A stretch of DNA of 64,000 bases from Furcasterigmium furcatum (taxonomy: Eukaryota > Ascomycota > Sordariomycetes > Glomerellales > Plectosphaerellaceae): positions 2,918,934-2,982,933 of the forward strand of contig BCIA01000001.1 in assembly GCA_001599815.1 (NCBI GenBank), written 5' to 3'. The translations under genes were made by a program, and so were the position numbers. Shown one piece after another: positions 10,832 to 19,894 of the stretch. The notes below the pieces were generated by a model. That model did no database searches. It saw only the letters and a program-made list of their open reading frames with translations, and was not told the origin of the DNA. The first letter of the stretch is position 1. Every line of letters starts with the position of its first letter.

Positions 10832-11884
10832 TCACGCGAAAGGGGCGAGGATCTCGGTAGTCTTGGCCCAGACCTTCTGCTGAGAGTCATTCCTCAACTT
10901 CTTGAAAAGACCCTCATCGTATGTAGCCTCACACTTGTCATCCAGCAGAAATAGGCCTCCCTTCGTACCGCCACTGGTGTTCGCGGCTTCCCAGGCTCCG
11001 CACTTCGGGCCCTGACCACCGTAGTTCCCGCTCGTGCTGATGAAAAGATGCCTCTCGGCGCTCTCGTCGAAGCTCTGGCCCATGATCCAGAAGTTGGGTT
11101 TGAGAAGCGTGGTCCATGGGAACGGCGAGAACAAGCTCGGCTGATGGTAGCGAGCCATGTTGCCTGTGTCGACCGCGCCGGGCCAGCCGTGGATGAAGGT
11201 GACGTTTGCGTTTTCTTTGTCGGCGGCAAGATGGTCCAGGCCAAGGCAGTTCATGGCTCCCATGTTGGTCTGTGATGCGATGGCACCAAATGCGCCGGGC
11301 TTCTCGAGGTTGAGGTCATCATCTTTGAAAGACTTGGGCAGGATGTTTCCTGACAGGACGCTGACGACATGCGGGCTGTGCGACTGGCGGAGGAGAGGGA
11401 GAAGGAGCTGGGTGAAGAGGATGCGGCCGTAGTACTGGAGTGCGTGCGTTGTCTCGAGACCTTCAGAAGTGTCTGGGATCTAGGTCAGTGATGTCCTATG
11501 GCATGGTGGAAGCACAAACTTACTCTTCCGCTCTCCGAAAGGAGCGTAGCCGGCCGTGAGGAAGAGAAGGTCGATGCTTGACTCTGACTTGCTGATATCT
11601 TCGCTGATCCGCTTGACCTCAGAGAGCAGCGAGATCTCGCCAGGGGTCCAGATGAGCTCGGCATTTGGGTTCGCCTCCTGAAGCTCCGCAATGAAAAGCT
11701 TCGTCGCCTCCTCGGTAGATGGCCTCCCGATGATGTACACCTTGACGGGGAACCCGAGCGTGACGAGGCGCTTGATCGTCAACTTCCCAATACCCGACGT
11801 CCCTCCTGCAAAAACGGCGACTTTGGGTGCCGTCTTCTCCGAGAGTTGGGCATTGGCTGCCTGGATATCTTTGAGGCAAACCAT
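10832..11884 (-). CDS. Short-chain dehydrogenase/reductase-like protein lacking the usual catalytic Tyr
   Basis: Rossmann-fold NAD(P)-binding protein of 333 aa. Exons 11884-11524 and 11472-10832. The acceptor that keeps frame is the ATCCCAG just before 11472; the CTAG seven bases upstream would bring a stop. The cofactor motif is clear: VAVFAGGTSGIGKLTIKRL near residue 22. The middle (LLFLTAGYAPFGE, HALQYYGRILFTQLLLPLL) fits SDR helices. Where classical members have YxxxK, this protein reads ASQTNMGAMNCLGLDHLA, so the catalytic Tyr and Lys are not visible. I recall other fungal SDR-like proteins with this pattern. It may bind a cofactor without classical chemistry. It is divergent from a second SDR-like gene across 784 bp. 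Substrate unknown. Confidence 0.88.
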
Positions 11885-12668
11885 GATGGTGGTGGTCCGG
11901 TGGATATGTTGCCGGGACCTCCGGATTGATGATGAGATGAAGCTTGGTGATGATGGATAAGGAGGATGTCGGGCTTTGATTATAACTCCATGTCCTACGC
12001 CTCAGAGAAGAAAAACCAGGCACCACGGAATGACGACAATGCCGGGGACTTCGGTCGTGGTCGTGGTGATACTCTAATAGGCAGACACCGAACTAACATC
12101 TTTCCGGGGCTGCCATTGGCCGCGCTCACCGAGGGGTCTTGAGGCCCCCGGAGATAATGGAGATTAGGCCTGGCTCAGGGACCTTTGGCTCATGGTAGCG
12201 CATTCCGTGTCCTAAACCAGCTTAGGGTTGACTCACCGTCCCCTGGGTGAACCACCCCTGCAGCCCTGTAGCTCGCTGGGCAGGGGCCTTCGATGAGAAT
12301 CTGGCTTATGAGTGCCAAGACCTAGACTGATGCCCATTTTGGGTCAAGCGTGGCGGCGGGATGGCAATCCGGCATCATATGGCAGAACTCCATCGACGGT
12401 CACCCCTCAACTTAGACTTCTCGCATCATGCCGGGGCCCTGGTACTTCCCAAATTGGTGGTGAGAGCCCTTACACATGGATCAAAGCTAGTCTTCTTCGG
12501 GGCAGCAGTCGTTGTCTTGGCATACCCGCGATGTTGGAGTTACTCGGCCATGGCATCTGGCAGAACGCGGCGTTCTCGAGTATAAGAGGAGGGAACATCT
12601 GCCATGAAATGTGAAGAAGTAGGATATTCTCACCCACCTCATGAACACAACACACAGCATAGTTCTCA
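11885..12668. promoter_or_regulatory. Divergent promoter between two SDR-like genes
   Basis: 784 bp between opposite starts. A TATA-like TATAAGAGG lies at 12581-12589, about 80 bp before the plus-strand ATG. A TTATAA at about 11981 lies roughly 95 bp before the minus-strand ATG. No gene is supported inside. Confidence 0.5.
12581..12589 (+). promoter_or_regulatory. TATA box
   Basis: TATAAGAGG, 80 bp before the ATG of the downstream SDR-like gene. Spacing and sequence fit a core promoter. Confidence 0.45.
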
Positions 12669-13613
12669 ATGCCTCATTTTGATCCGAAACACGACATCCC
12701 CAACCTTGAGGGGAGGGTGGCCGTGGTCACGGGAGGAAACTCGGGCATCGGGGAAGCGATCATCACGGCACTCGCCCAGCACAACCCTTCGAAGATCTAC
12801 CTCGTTGCTCGTTCCTTGCCCAAGGCCGAAGAGGCCGTCTCCCGGATCAGAGCCACGTCTTTAGCGGCCGCATCTGCCAACATCGACATCCTCCTCCTGG
12901 ACCTGGCTTCCGTCGATTCCATCAAGAAGGCTGCGGCCCGCGTCATCAGCGAAGCCCCCCGTCTCGATCTTCTTCATCTCAACGGCGGCATTGGCATGAA
13001 TCCCCACGACATCACCAAAGACGGGTACGAGCTCCAGTTTGGGGTTATGTACTTCGGCCACGTCTTGCTCACTCGGCTCCTGATGCCCCTCCTCCTCACC
13101 ACGACGAAGCTGCCTGGGGCCGATGTCAGGATCGTCGCCATGTCTAGCATTGGCCACAAAGCCTTCGCTCCCAAAACCGGCATCCAGTTCAAGGAACTGA
13201 AGACCCCGATGAAGGACTTTGGAGCCCATACGCTTTATGGACACGCCAATCTTGCCAAGTGCCTGCTCATCCACGAACTTGCCGAGAGATATCCGGCCAT
13301 TATCTCGTCGTCGCTGCACCCGGGGACGGTCAAAGGCGCCAGCTGGGGCGGAGAGAAGGGCGTCAGTACTCTCCTCCGTGTTCTGGTCATCAACCCGTTG
13401 GTGGCATTGACGGGGGTTGACAACCACGAGGGGGCGAAGAATTCGTTGTGGCTCTCCTTTAGCCCGGAAGTGAAGTCGGGCGGGTTTTATATGCCGGTAG
13501 GGAAGCCCGGGGAGGGGAAGCTCACCCGAGATGATGCGATGGCAAAGGAGCTGTGGAAATGGACGACGAAAGAGTTTCAGGCCCACGGCGTGTCTGACTG
13601 GCCTGAGATGTAG
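12669..13613 (+). CDS. Short-chain dehydrogenase/reductase-like protein with altered YxxxK
   Basis: Single-exon Rossmann protein of 314 aa, normal length for the retinol-dehydrogenase-like SDR group. The cofactor motif is VAVVTGGNSGIGEAI at residues 17-31. The acidic DLASVDS turn and the Ser of VAMSSIGHKAF are present. The active-site Tyr is present in LYGHANLAKCLL, but the residue four after it, normally the catalytic Lys, is Asn. A Lys appears three residues later. The usual NNAG-type motif reads NGGIG. These changes suggest weakened or altered chemistry, although a sequencing variant cannot be excluded. A TATA box lies 80 bp upstream, and the gene diverges from another SDR-like gene. Substrate unknown. 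Confidence 0.9.
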   Translation: MPHFDPKHDIPNLEGRVAVVTGGNSGIGEAIITALAQHNPSKIYLVARSLPKAEEAVSRIRATSLAAASANIDILLLDLASVDSIKKAAARVISEAPRLDLLHLNGGIGMNPHDITKDGYELQFGVMYFGHVLLTRLLMPLLLTTTKLPGADVRIVAMSSIGHKAFAPKTGIQFKELKTPMKDFGAHTLYGHANLAKCLLIHELAERYPAIISSSLHPGTVKGASWGGEKGVSTLLRVLVINPLVALTGVDNHEGAKNSLWLSFSPEVKSGGFYMPVGKPGEGKLTRDDAMAKELWKWTTKEFQAHGVSDWPEM

Positions 13614-14559
13614 TGGACGGGCGGTCAGAGCCCATGGGTGCCCTTCAAGTTAAGCACACGGACGGGATTTCTTTACGGCGGTTGAGGGCGAGGCCTGTAA
13701 TCAGTGTTTAATGTCTAGGTAGTTACTATTTCTTCTTCGCTTTCAGGTTCCTTCTTTACTGGCCATCCCGGTGTCCTCTATTGATTTCCACAATTCAATC
13801 AGAAAACAAAACGTTAATACTAGGCGCGGTCCGGAGATAGATCCCCGCCCGTGCATCCGCGGATGCCGGCTGTGTCGTCCTGCAGTGAGATAAACTTGCC
13901 CCCAACCCCGATGGAGCTGTGACGTATCCCCACACTTTTACCTCAACTCAAAGCTGCCACATTCTTCATGAACACGTGCATCTGATAGAACAGCGATGAG
14001 ACCAGCTCTGAGAAAACCGACGCGTGCGCTTCCTGGCCTCCACTTCTGACAGACAGATTCGGCTTCCAACCTCGGACAGCTTGGTGCAAGCCCTGGTCAT
14101 GAAGGGCCGCGAGAACGTGGCGGGCATTCACCGCCCACCAGGCGACTTGTTCATCGTCAGCACCGGACCAACGAAGCCCCAAGGCGAGGCCCGACAGCTC
14201 ATTCGACGTCATGTCATGCGCGGGAAAAATCGCCGCAAGAAGATAGAGCCGATCAAAGCTGGATCATGGGTCAGCGGGGGGGATTCATCAGGAGAGAGAG
14301 GAACCAGGGACACCGCCATTTTGGGAGCTCCGGCACATCCTAAACCCATGCCCTGTTCGGCCCTGCAGGCTTGGCGATATCCGATACCTATGCAGCCATA
14401 CATGCTAGATGGCATCTTCCGATGTAAGACACCCAGTTGCTTTATCTACCTTTTCAGTTGATAGATCTCGCCGGTGGAACTTGCCACTCATCACTCGCAG
14501 TCTGCACCGTACTGAAGCAGTCCCTGTACCCCATCGAATTATGCTGTCGGTTCGATCCG
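13614..14559. other. Region between SDR-like gene and regulator-like gene; holds a possible orphan exon
   Basis: 946 bp. The plus strand shows no zinc cluster or clear first exon for the gene that follows. The minus strand has a protein-like frame at 13943-14258, described separately. The 5' end of the downstream gene may begin in here. Confidence 0.4.
13943..14258 (-). pseudogene. Possible orphan last exon or remnant of an unknown gene
   Basis: On the minus strand a frame opens just after an ATCCAG acceptor-like site and reads FDRLYLLAAIFPAHD, then SGLALGLRWSGADDE and VNARHVLAALHDQG, ending at a TGA. The mix of residues looks coding, unlike the nearby shadow frames. I found no convincing upstream exon, and the upstream DNA runs into the promoter or 5' end of the plus-strand gene. 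It may be a relic, or the end of a gene whose other exons I cannot see. No family recognised. Confidence 0.25.
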
Positions 14560-15622
14560 ATGAACTCATTCTGGCTCGAGTACCTCTCGGCCGACGAGGC
14601 ATACATTCATTCTTGCCTCTGGACCGCCGAGGCCTATTCAGACTTTCTTATGGCTCGCCCCTTCTCTCGGGCCACCCTGCACCATGAGAGCAAGACCTTC
14701 GAACTGCTCCAGCAGAGGCTGAACGACCCCAGTCAGGCCACTTCTGATTTCAGCATTGCCGTGGTCGTCACGTTGGTCATGATGACCTGCCTCACGGGAA
14801 ATCACGGTGCAACTGTCAAGCACATGGAGGGGCTGCATCGAATGGTGATGCTCAGGGGCGGCCTCAGCCAGCTGAGGGAGAACACCCAGCTGCAGATCAA
14901 GGTGTGTCGGTACGTCTCGAGATCACAAATCCCTCCCCGCGTGAAGTATATGCTGAGAAACTCCCAGAGCAGACCTTTCCACGGCACTGGTGACCGGAGC
15001 AGAGCCCCTATTCTTTTCAGAAGGCATCTCCTTCGAGCCATTTCTCACCAAACCCGCTGCCGGTCTTCCGCGGTTTCTTCAATCTCACCCTGTCGACTCG
15101 AGACTGGCGACCATCGGTGCCGACCTCTCCCAGTTCTGCCTTTCCTCAAACATCGCATTCCGCTCAAACCTCAAGATAGAGCCGGCGCTCTTCCAGGAGA
15201 TCCTCATCTCGATCCAGTACCGCCTCATGTTGATCGATCTTGACAAGCAGGGCTTCAACGAGGTGCTGCGCCTCGGGCTGCTGTCCTTCTCCACGACAGT
15301 CTTTCTGCAGACGTTCAGACTCAAGATCCGCTTCACGGCGTTATCAAAACAGATCAGGAGCACACTTGCTGAATTCGACTGGAAAGACGAAGCCGCTGGC
15401 GCGACAAGACTGTGGGTTCTCTTCATGGCCGCCGTGACGGCGGTGACAGACCAGGATGATGAATGGCTCCTCCCGCAATTGAGCGATGCTCTCCGCGCAA
15501 CAGGATGCCATACCTGGGGCGACACCCTCTTGGTACTGAAGAAATTCTTGTGGATTGGCGCGCTGCTCGACAGCGATGGGGAGAGAATATTCAACAGGGC
15601 CGCTCTCCACAGCGATTCATGA
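14560..15622 (+). CDS. Fungal-specific transcription factor-like protein, no zinc cluster seen
   Basis: Resembles the Fungal_trans_2 (C6 transcription factor, C-terminal) family: a helical body with the hallmark around 'MEGLHRMVMLRGGL' and a preceding 'MNSFWLEYLSADEAYIHS' block. Exons 14560-14909 and 14968-15622 give 334 aa from the first in-frame ATG; the donor is GTACGT and the acceptor CCCAG. The frame stays open upstream (reading IELCCRFDP before the Met), so a short first exon may exist, for example ATGGCATCTTCCGAT at 14411, but its intron would be only about 35 nt. No Cys6 cluster appears in the 900 bp upstream. Family members without the DNA-binding domain are common in fungi. It could be regulatory or an evolutionary remnant. 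Confidence 0.7.
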
Positions 15623-15637
15623 TTAATGGTCAGTAAG

Positions 15638-15669
15638 GAAATCTATCTATATCAATCGATATAGATTTC
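15638..15669. terminator. Imperfect palindrome after the regulator-like gene
   Basis: The arm GATATAGATTTC pairs with GAAATCTAT...ATC, leaving a 4-nt bulge. It begins 16 nt after the stop codon. It could form a hairpin in the 3' UTR. Eukaryotic termination does not need one, so the role is unknown. Confidence 0.25.
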
Positions 15670-15974
15670 TCGGCGTCATGCCCATACGCCTCTTTGGTCG
15701 TGAAAATCGTGCGCGCGACTCATATAAAGGAGGATACCTGTGTAAGATCTGGCATTTCCCTGCCAGGTAGATGAGATGAGATACCAGGCACTATGAGACT
15801 TATGAGGAGGCAGAAAAATGAGAGGCTAGGGCATCATGGTAATACTGAGAAGGGTGAAATAATAAACAGTTCTATGCATGGCGAAGCATGAGAGGCCGCT
15901 GGTTTGAGAAGCCGGTCGGGAAACTCTACTTGGAACCATCGTCCCCAGCGCATCGTCCCCTAAATATATAGCCG

Positions 15975-15994
15975 ACTAGTACTATAATACTAGT
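15975..15994. repeat. Small perfect inverted repeat ACTAGTA-N6-TACTAGT
   Basis: Seven-base arms around CTATAA in an AT-rich patch. No flanking duplication or transposon frame is visible. Confidence 0.3.
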
Positions 15995-17575
15995 AGTATA
16001 ACATAGGGGCACCGTTGTGAACACGCATCACCACCCACCCTGAGCAACATCAATTTATTGTAATTGCAGCCTGACTCAACGAGGGTCGTGATGGCTTCAG
16101 ATCGAAAACACTGGACACTTTCCGGTCCTCGACCCAAAGTGCGCGCATAAGGACGAACACCTCAGACCCGACTAGCCGTGGCGGGGAGATCCTGGTCGTC
16201 GACGTAAAACCCCGACGAACGATTGGGCAGCCCTCGCATCGCAATGCCCTGCCAGCAACAGCGGTTTCACCCTCGATAATGCCACCTATGAGATGTGGCG
16301 TCGCTCTCCCGGAGATGTCTTGTGCAAGGCTCGTGAAAACGGTGCGCCCATTTATCGTACGAGCTGTGAGGGACGTGCTCTGTCCCTGTTTCACCGACTT
16401 CAGACGGTGCCCACTTCCCCGTGCCGTCCCATCCGTCCAGCTAAGGCCTCCCTCGGTCCAGACCCTTCTCTCCCGCACAGGCAGTTGGGACTAGTTCCCC
16501 AGATGCTCGGAAACAGCCAAGCAACGCCCTCGAGGCTTGTGTCCTACCACCACGCGAGAATATCGCCCTCTATACTCTTGGCCCGGCTTGGCCTCGATCT
16601 TGTCGTCTCGTCTGTCTTGAGCCGCATCTCTTGGAAGTGTCAAATGCTGAAAATTCGCGGACGTCATGTCAAGCCAGGCCAACGTCGCCAGCAACAACGC
16701 GATATCGCCGGTGGTCGAGCTGCCATCGGCTGACCCCAGCCCCAGGGGCCCCGACTCATTCGAACGTGTTCCAGCTTGTCAGAGGTCGCAGGGACACGCC
16801 TTTCGTGAAAGGTTTAGCTCGCGGGCACTACCAATTAAGCATAGTCGTCCATCCCCATCGGGCAAAGACCCTCCCTTCGCGCGAGTCGGACTTACATATC
16901 AGACCGCCAGGAGGTGACGCGGAGCTCAAGAGGACGACACTCGCCGAGAAAGGTTTCATCAAGGGTCGTATGCTCCCGTCCTCGCCTCCCCCCCGGGCCT
17001 TTCCGGACTCGCAGCATCACCCTGCGAGGAGTCAGTTGTTTGTGGCTTGTCTCATGCTACCCTCATATCCCGTCGCGAGACCCTCCATCTGCTCCCCCCT
17101 GCTAGAGCGCAAAAGCAACGCCAAGACAATGGCCATGATCTGCCGCCGGACCTCCTGCGCCAGGGGACAAAGTCGTACCGCATGCACGATCTACGGGAGG
17201 CGTACCATCGCGCAGGTTTCGATTCTATTGTTAGCTACGCCGCGTCGATCATGTTTATTGGTTCCGTGATCAGGCCTCACGTCTGAACAAGTTGGGTTGT
17301 TCGAAGTTGGAATCATATATCTTCCGAAGAGTCCAAGATGTCGAGCATGTTGGCTTCCTCTCCAGTTGAGTCCTACCCTTCTTTCTTTCGGTGGGTGTCT
17401 TGATTCTATTTCATTTCCTGTGATCTTCACTTCCTTTCATCTCGCCTTCTTTTATTCTGTCTCAGGGCTGGCCTCTGTCAATTATATCCTGCCCAGCGAT
17501 CATATGCCCCGTAGCAGTCAATATCTAGTCATATTTTCCCCAAGTTTCCCCAGCTTCCTGTAACCACATCCTGCA

Positions 17576-18666
17576 ATGGCCCCCCTTTCTTTCTCTGTCC
17601 TTTTCCTCCCCGTCTTTGCCTCGCAGGTGCTGGCTTCCTGCGCACATGGCACCCACATCCTCCCTCGGGCCGAGGGCGCCATCAAGGTCAACACCTTCGG
17701 GTACACCGGCAACATCGTAAGCCACCTTTCCATTTTGTTTCGTTCTGGCATGGCCTCCTGACAAGGCGTTTCTTACAGGGTCCGCTGAACTGGGCCGCCC
17801 TCGACCCGGCCGCCAACGCTCTCTGCAGCACCGGAACCCGCCAGTCGCCCATTGACATGGTCCCCGCCGCCTTCAACGTCATCCCCGGATCATCCCTGAA
17901 CCTCCAAATCCCAGACATGACCAACGGTGCCGAGTTCGAGAACCTCGGCACAACGGTCGAGGTCATAGCTGAGACCGGTGGCTCCATGTCCGTCGGCGGA
18001 GTTGACTACACCCTGCGCCAGTTCCACTACCACCTGCCCAGCGAGCATCTCGATGCCGGAACGTCCATGGCCATGGAGATGCACATGGTGTTCGAGTCAC
18101 AGGCCCAGCAGATCGCGGTCATCGGCACGTACATCACCGTTGACGCCGGTGCTGCCCCCATCCCGGCCCCCGCGGCGCCTCCTGCTGCTGCGAAGCGCGA
18201 TGCTGCCTCCAAGTTCCAACGGCGCGAGGCTGCTCGGCGTGAAAGGCGTCAAACCCCCATTCCCCACATGGGCATCGCGGCGAACACCTCTGCCCCGATC
18301 CCGTCGCCTCTCCTGGAGACTGTCCTGACTAACGTTGGCGCCATCTCTACCCCCGGCACCGCCGTGAGGACTCCCCCGCTGGCCATGTCGGAGATCGTCA
18401 GCGTGCTGCAAGCAGCAAGCTTCCAGAGGTACGTGGCTCCTCACGAGTCCTGCAAATCACGACTAACCAGGTCCAGCTACATGGGTTCTCTTACCACTCC
18501 TCCTTGCAGCGAGGGCGTGCAGTGGCTCGTTTCCACGCAGCCGCTCAGCATCCAGGCATCAACCTTCGTTGGCGCGCGCGACGTGATCGGCTTCAACTCC
18601 CGCTTCACGCAAAATTCGCCGGGACAGCCGAATGTCCTGGAGTTCGCCAGGGTCACTCCCGCTTGA
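17576..18666 (+). CDS. Secreted alpha-type carbonic anhydrase
   Basis: Zinc enzyme interconverting CO2 and bicarbonate, probably outside the cell. Exons 17576-17716, 17779-18428 and 18471-18666 give 328 aa. An N-terminal signal peptide (LSFSVLFLPVFASQVLA) precedes CAHGTHILPR. Family signatures follow: RQSPIDM, then QFHYHLPSEH with two zinc-binding His in HxH, MEMHMVF with the third, and SLTTPPCSEGVQWLV near the C-terminus. An Ala/Pro- and Arg-rich insertion (APIPAPAAPPAAAKRD to RREAARRERRQ) lies after VIGTYITVDAG, where most alpha enzymes have a short loop. The second intron is only 42 nt, a multiple of three without a stop, so a retained form would add 14 residues before YMGSL. Splicing gives the better family fit. 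Confidence 0.92.
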
Positions 18667-19894
18667 AAGGCAGCAGGACTCGGCTAGTGGAAGACAGTGG
18701 GAGATGTAATGATAGCGGAGCCATGGAGGGAGTGTGAGGTGAGGGGTGATAGGCATAGATCTCAAGACAATTCGCCCTGGCCGAGGCAGCCCTTACCCCG
18801 CACATTGAACATTGAATATCGTGTCTCGAAGTCTTATCATTGGTGAAAGGTCGGCACAATCTCAGATGGGTTCGTCAAGGGTGGGGAAGCACAATCTTTT
18901 CGCCGTCGTCCCGTCCCCGTGGTCATGTTGCGAGGGCACTGACCTCTGACTTCTTCATCCATGCGAACGTTCGGCTAAATGACACGTGAGAGTTGAGCCA
19001 CAGAACCTAGGCCACCCCCGGATGCTTCAAGCCACTGGCACACCTGCTGGTGATGACACGGAGAGTGTCTCGGGTTCGGCTTTGCAGTAGACATGACCAC
19101 AACCCTCGACCCCTGAGCACCCGAATCTTGCAGAAGAGGATCTCATCTACCGTCAATAAATAATGGTCATATCATAGAAGAGTACTAGTAATGATTACGG
19201 GGATCACAATTCTAAAGCTTTCCGGTGCAAATGGAGGCGTGGAGAAAGTATGGGGCTTGAGGAGGCACACTGGACTTCAAGCACCCCATTCTTGCAGAGA
19301 CCATCAGCGAAAGCGTCGATCTGCTAGTCGACAGTATGAGACAGTGAATTGATGCTCCGCTGGGATGCTGTATTGGGTCAAAAGGTTATGGAGGTGTGGA
19401 ATGGGTTGACGGTAAAGTGCCACCGGCTGGAAGCACATAAGAGGGAGGGACGGCAACTGCCCGAGCACATGTCCCCACTGAGGTCGAGGATCCGGTCCCG
19501 GCTGGGAGCCGGGCCCCACCACGGCCTCCGGCCCGGAGCGGACAGAGGACCTTGAAATAAGTACTTGCGCCAAACCGGTCTGCATTTTTCACAGACAAGC
19601 TTGACCCAGGATTATAACCGCACACTTCTGCCTATTTCAGCAGCATATAATTTCGACCTGGTGGCTGGCCCCTGGGCAGAATCGTTGTCGAGGCACATGG
19701 ATGTGTATGGGAGGAAGACTGTATTCAACATGCGTTTGCGGAGACTATGGCTTTCTTCAAATATCAATTGAATCGCCTAGGTTAGAAGATTCAGCTGCTT
19801 ATCTATCAAATTTATTTTCTTCCTGGAAATCCCCAGCAGTTATGCCGGTTCTGTCTTGAGTCATGTTGTTGCCTCTCGGCTTTCCGCCTCCACA
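18667..19894. other. Intergenic, no gene seen
   Basis: 1.2 kb between the ends of the convergent carbonic anhydrase and EEP-fold genes. Only short motif-free frames are present. Confidence 0.5.

Larger units (their letters stand above)
15623..17575. other. Gene-poor region with small inverted repeats
   Basis: No gene is supported. An imperfect hairpin lies at 15638-15669 and an AT-rich perfect inverted repeat at 15975-15994. Open frames at 16050-16478 (minus) and 16631-17269 (plus) lack motifs or splice logic. The last few hundred bases are the promoter of the carbonic anhydrase gene; a TATATCC lies about 95 bp before its ATG. Confidence 0.5.

Noticed and set aside
14549..14558. tRNA T-arm-like sequence GGTTCGATCC
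   Set aside because: It lies next to the coding start of the regulator-like gene and no acceptor or anticodon stem can be drawn around it.
16631..17269. 212-codon plus-strand frame upstream of the carbonic anhydrase
   Set aside because: Composition is not protein-like, no motif, and it overlaps other similar-quality frames.
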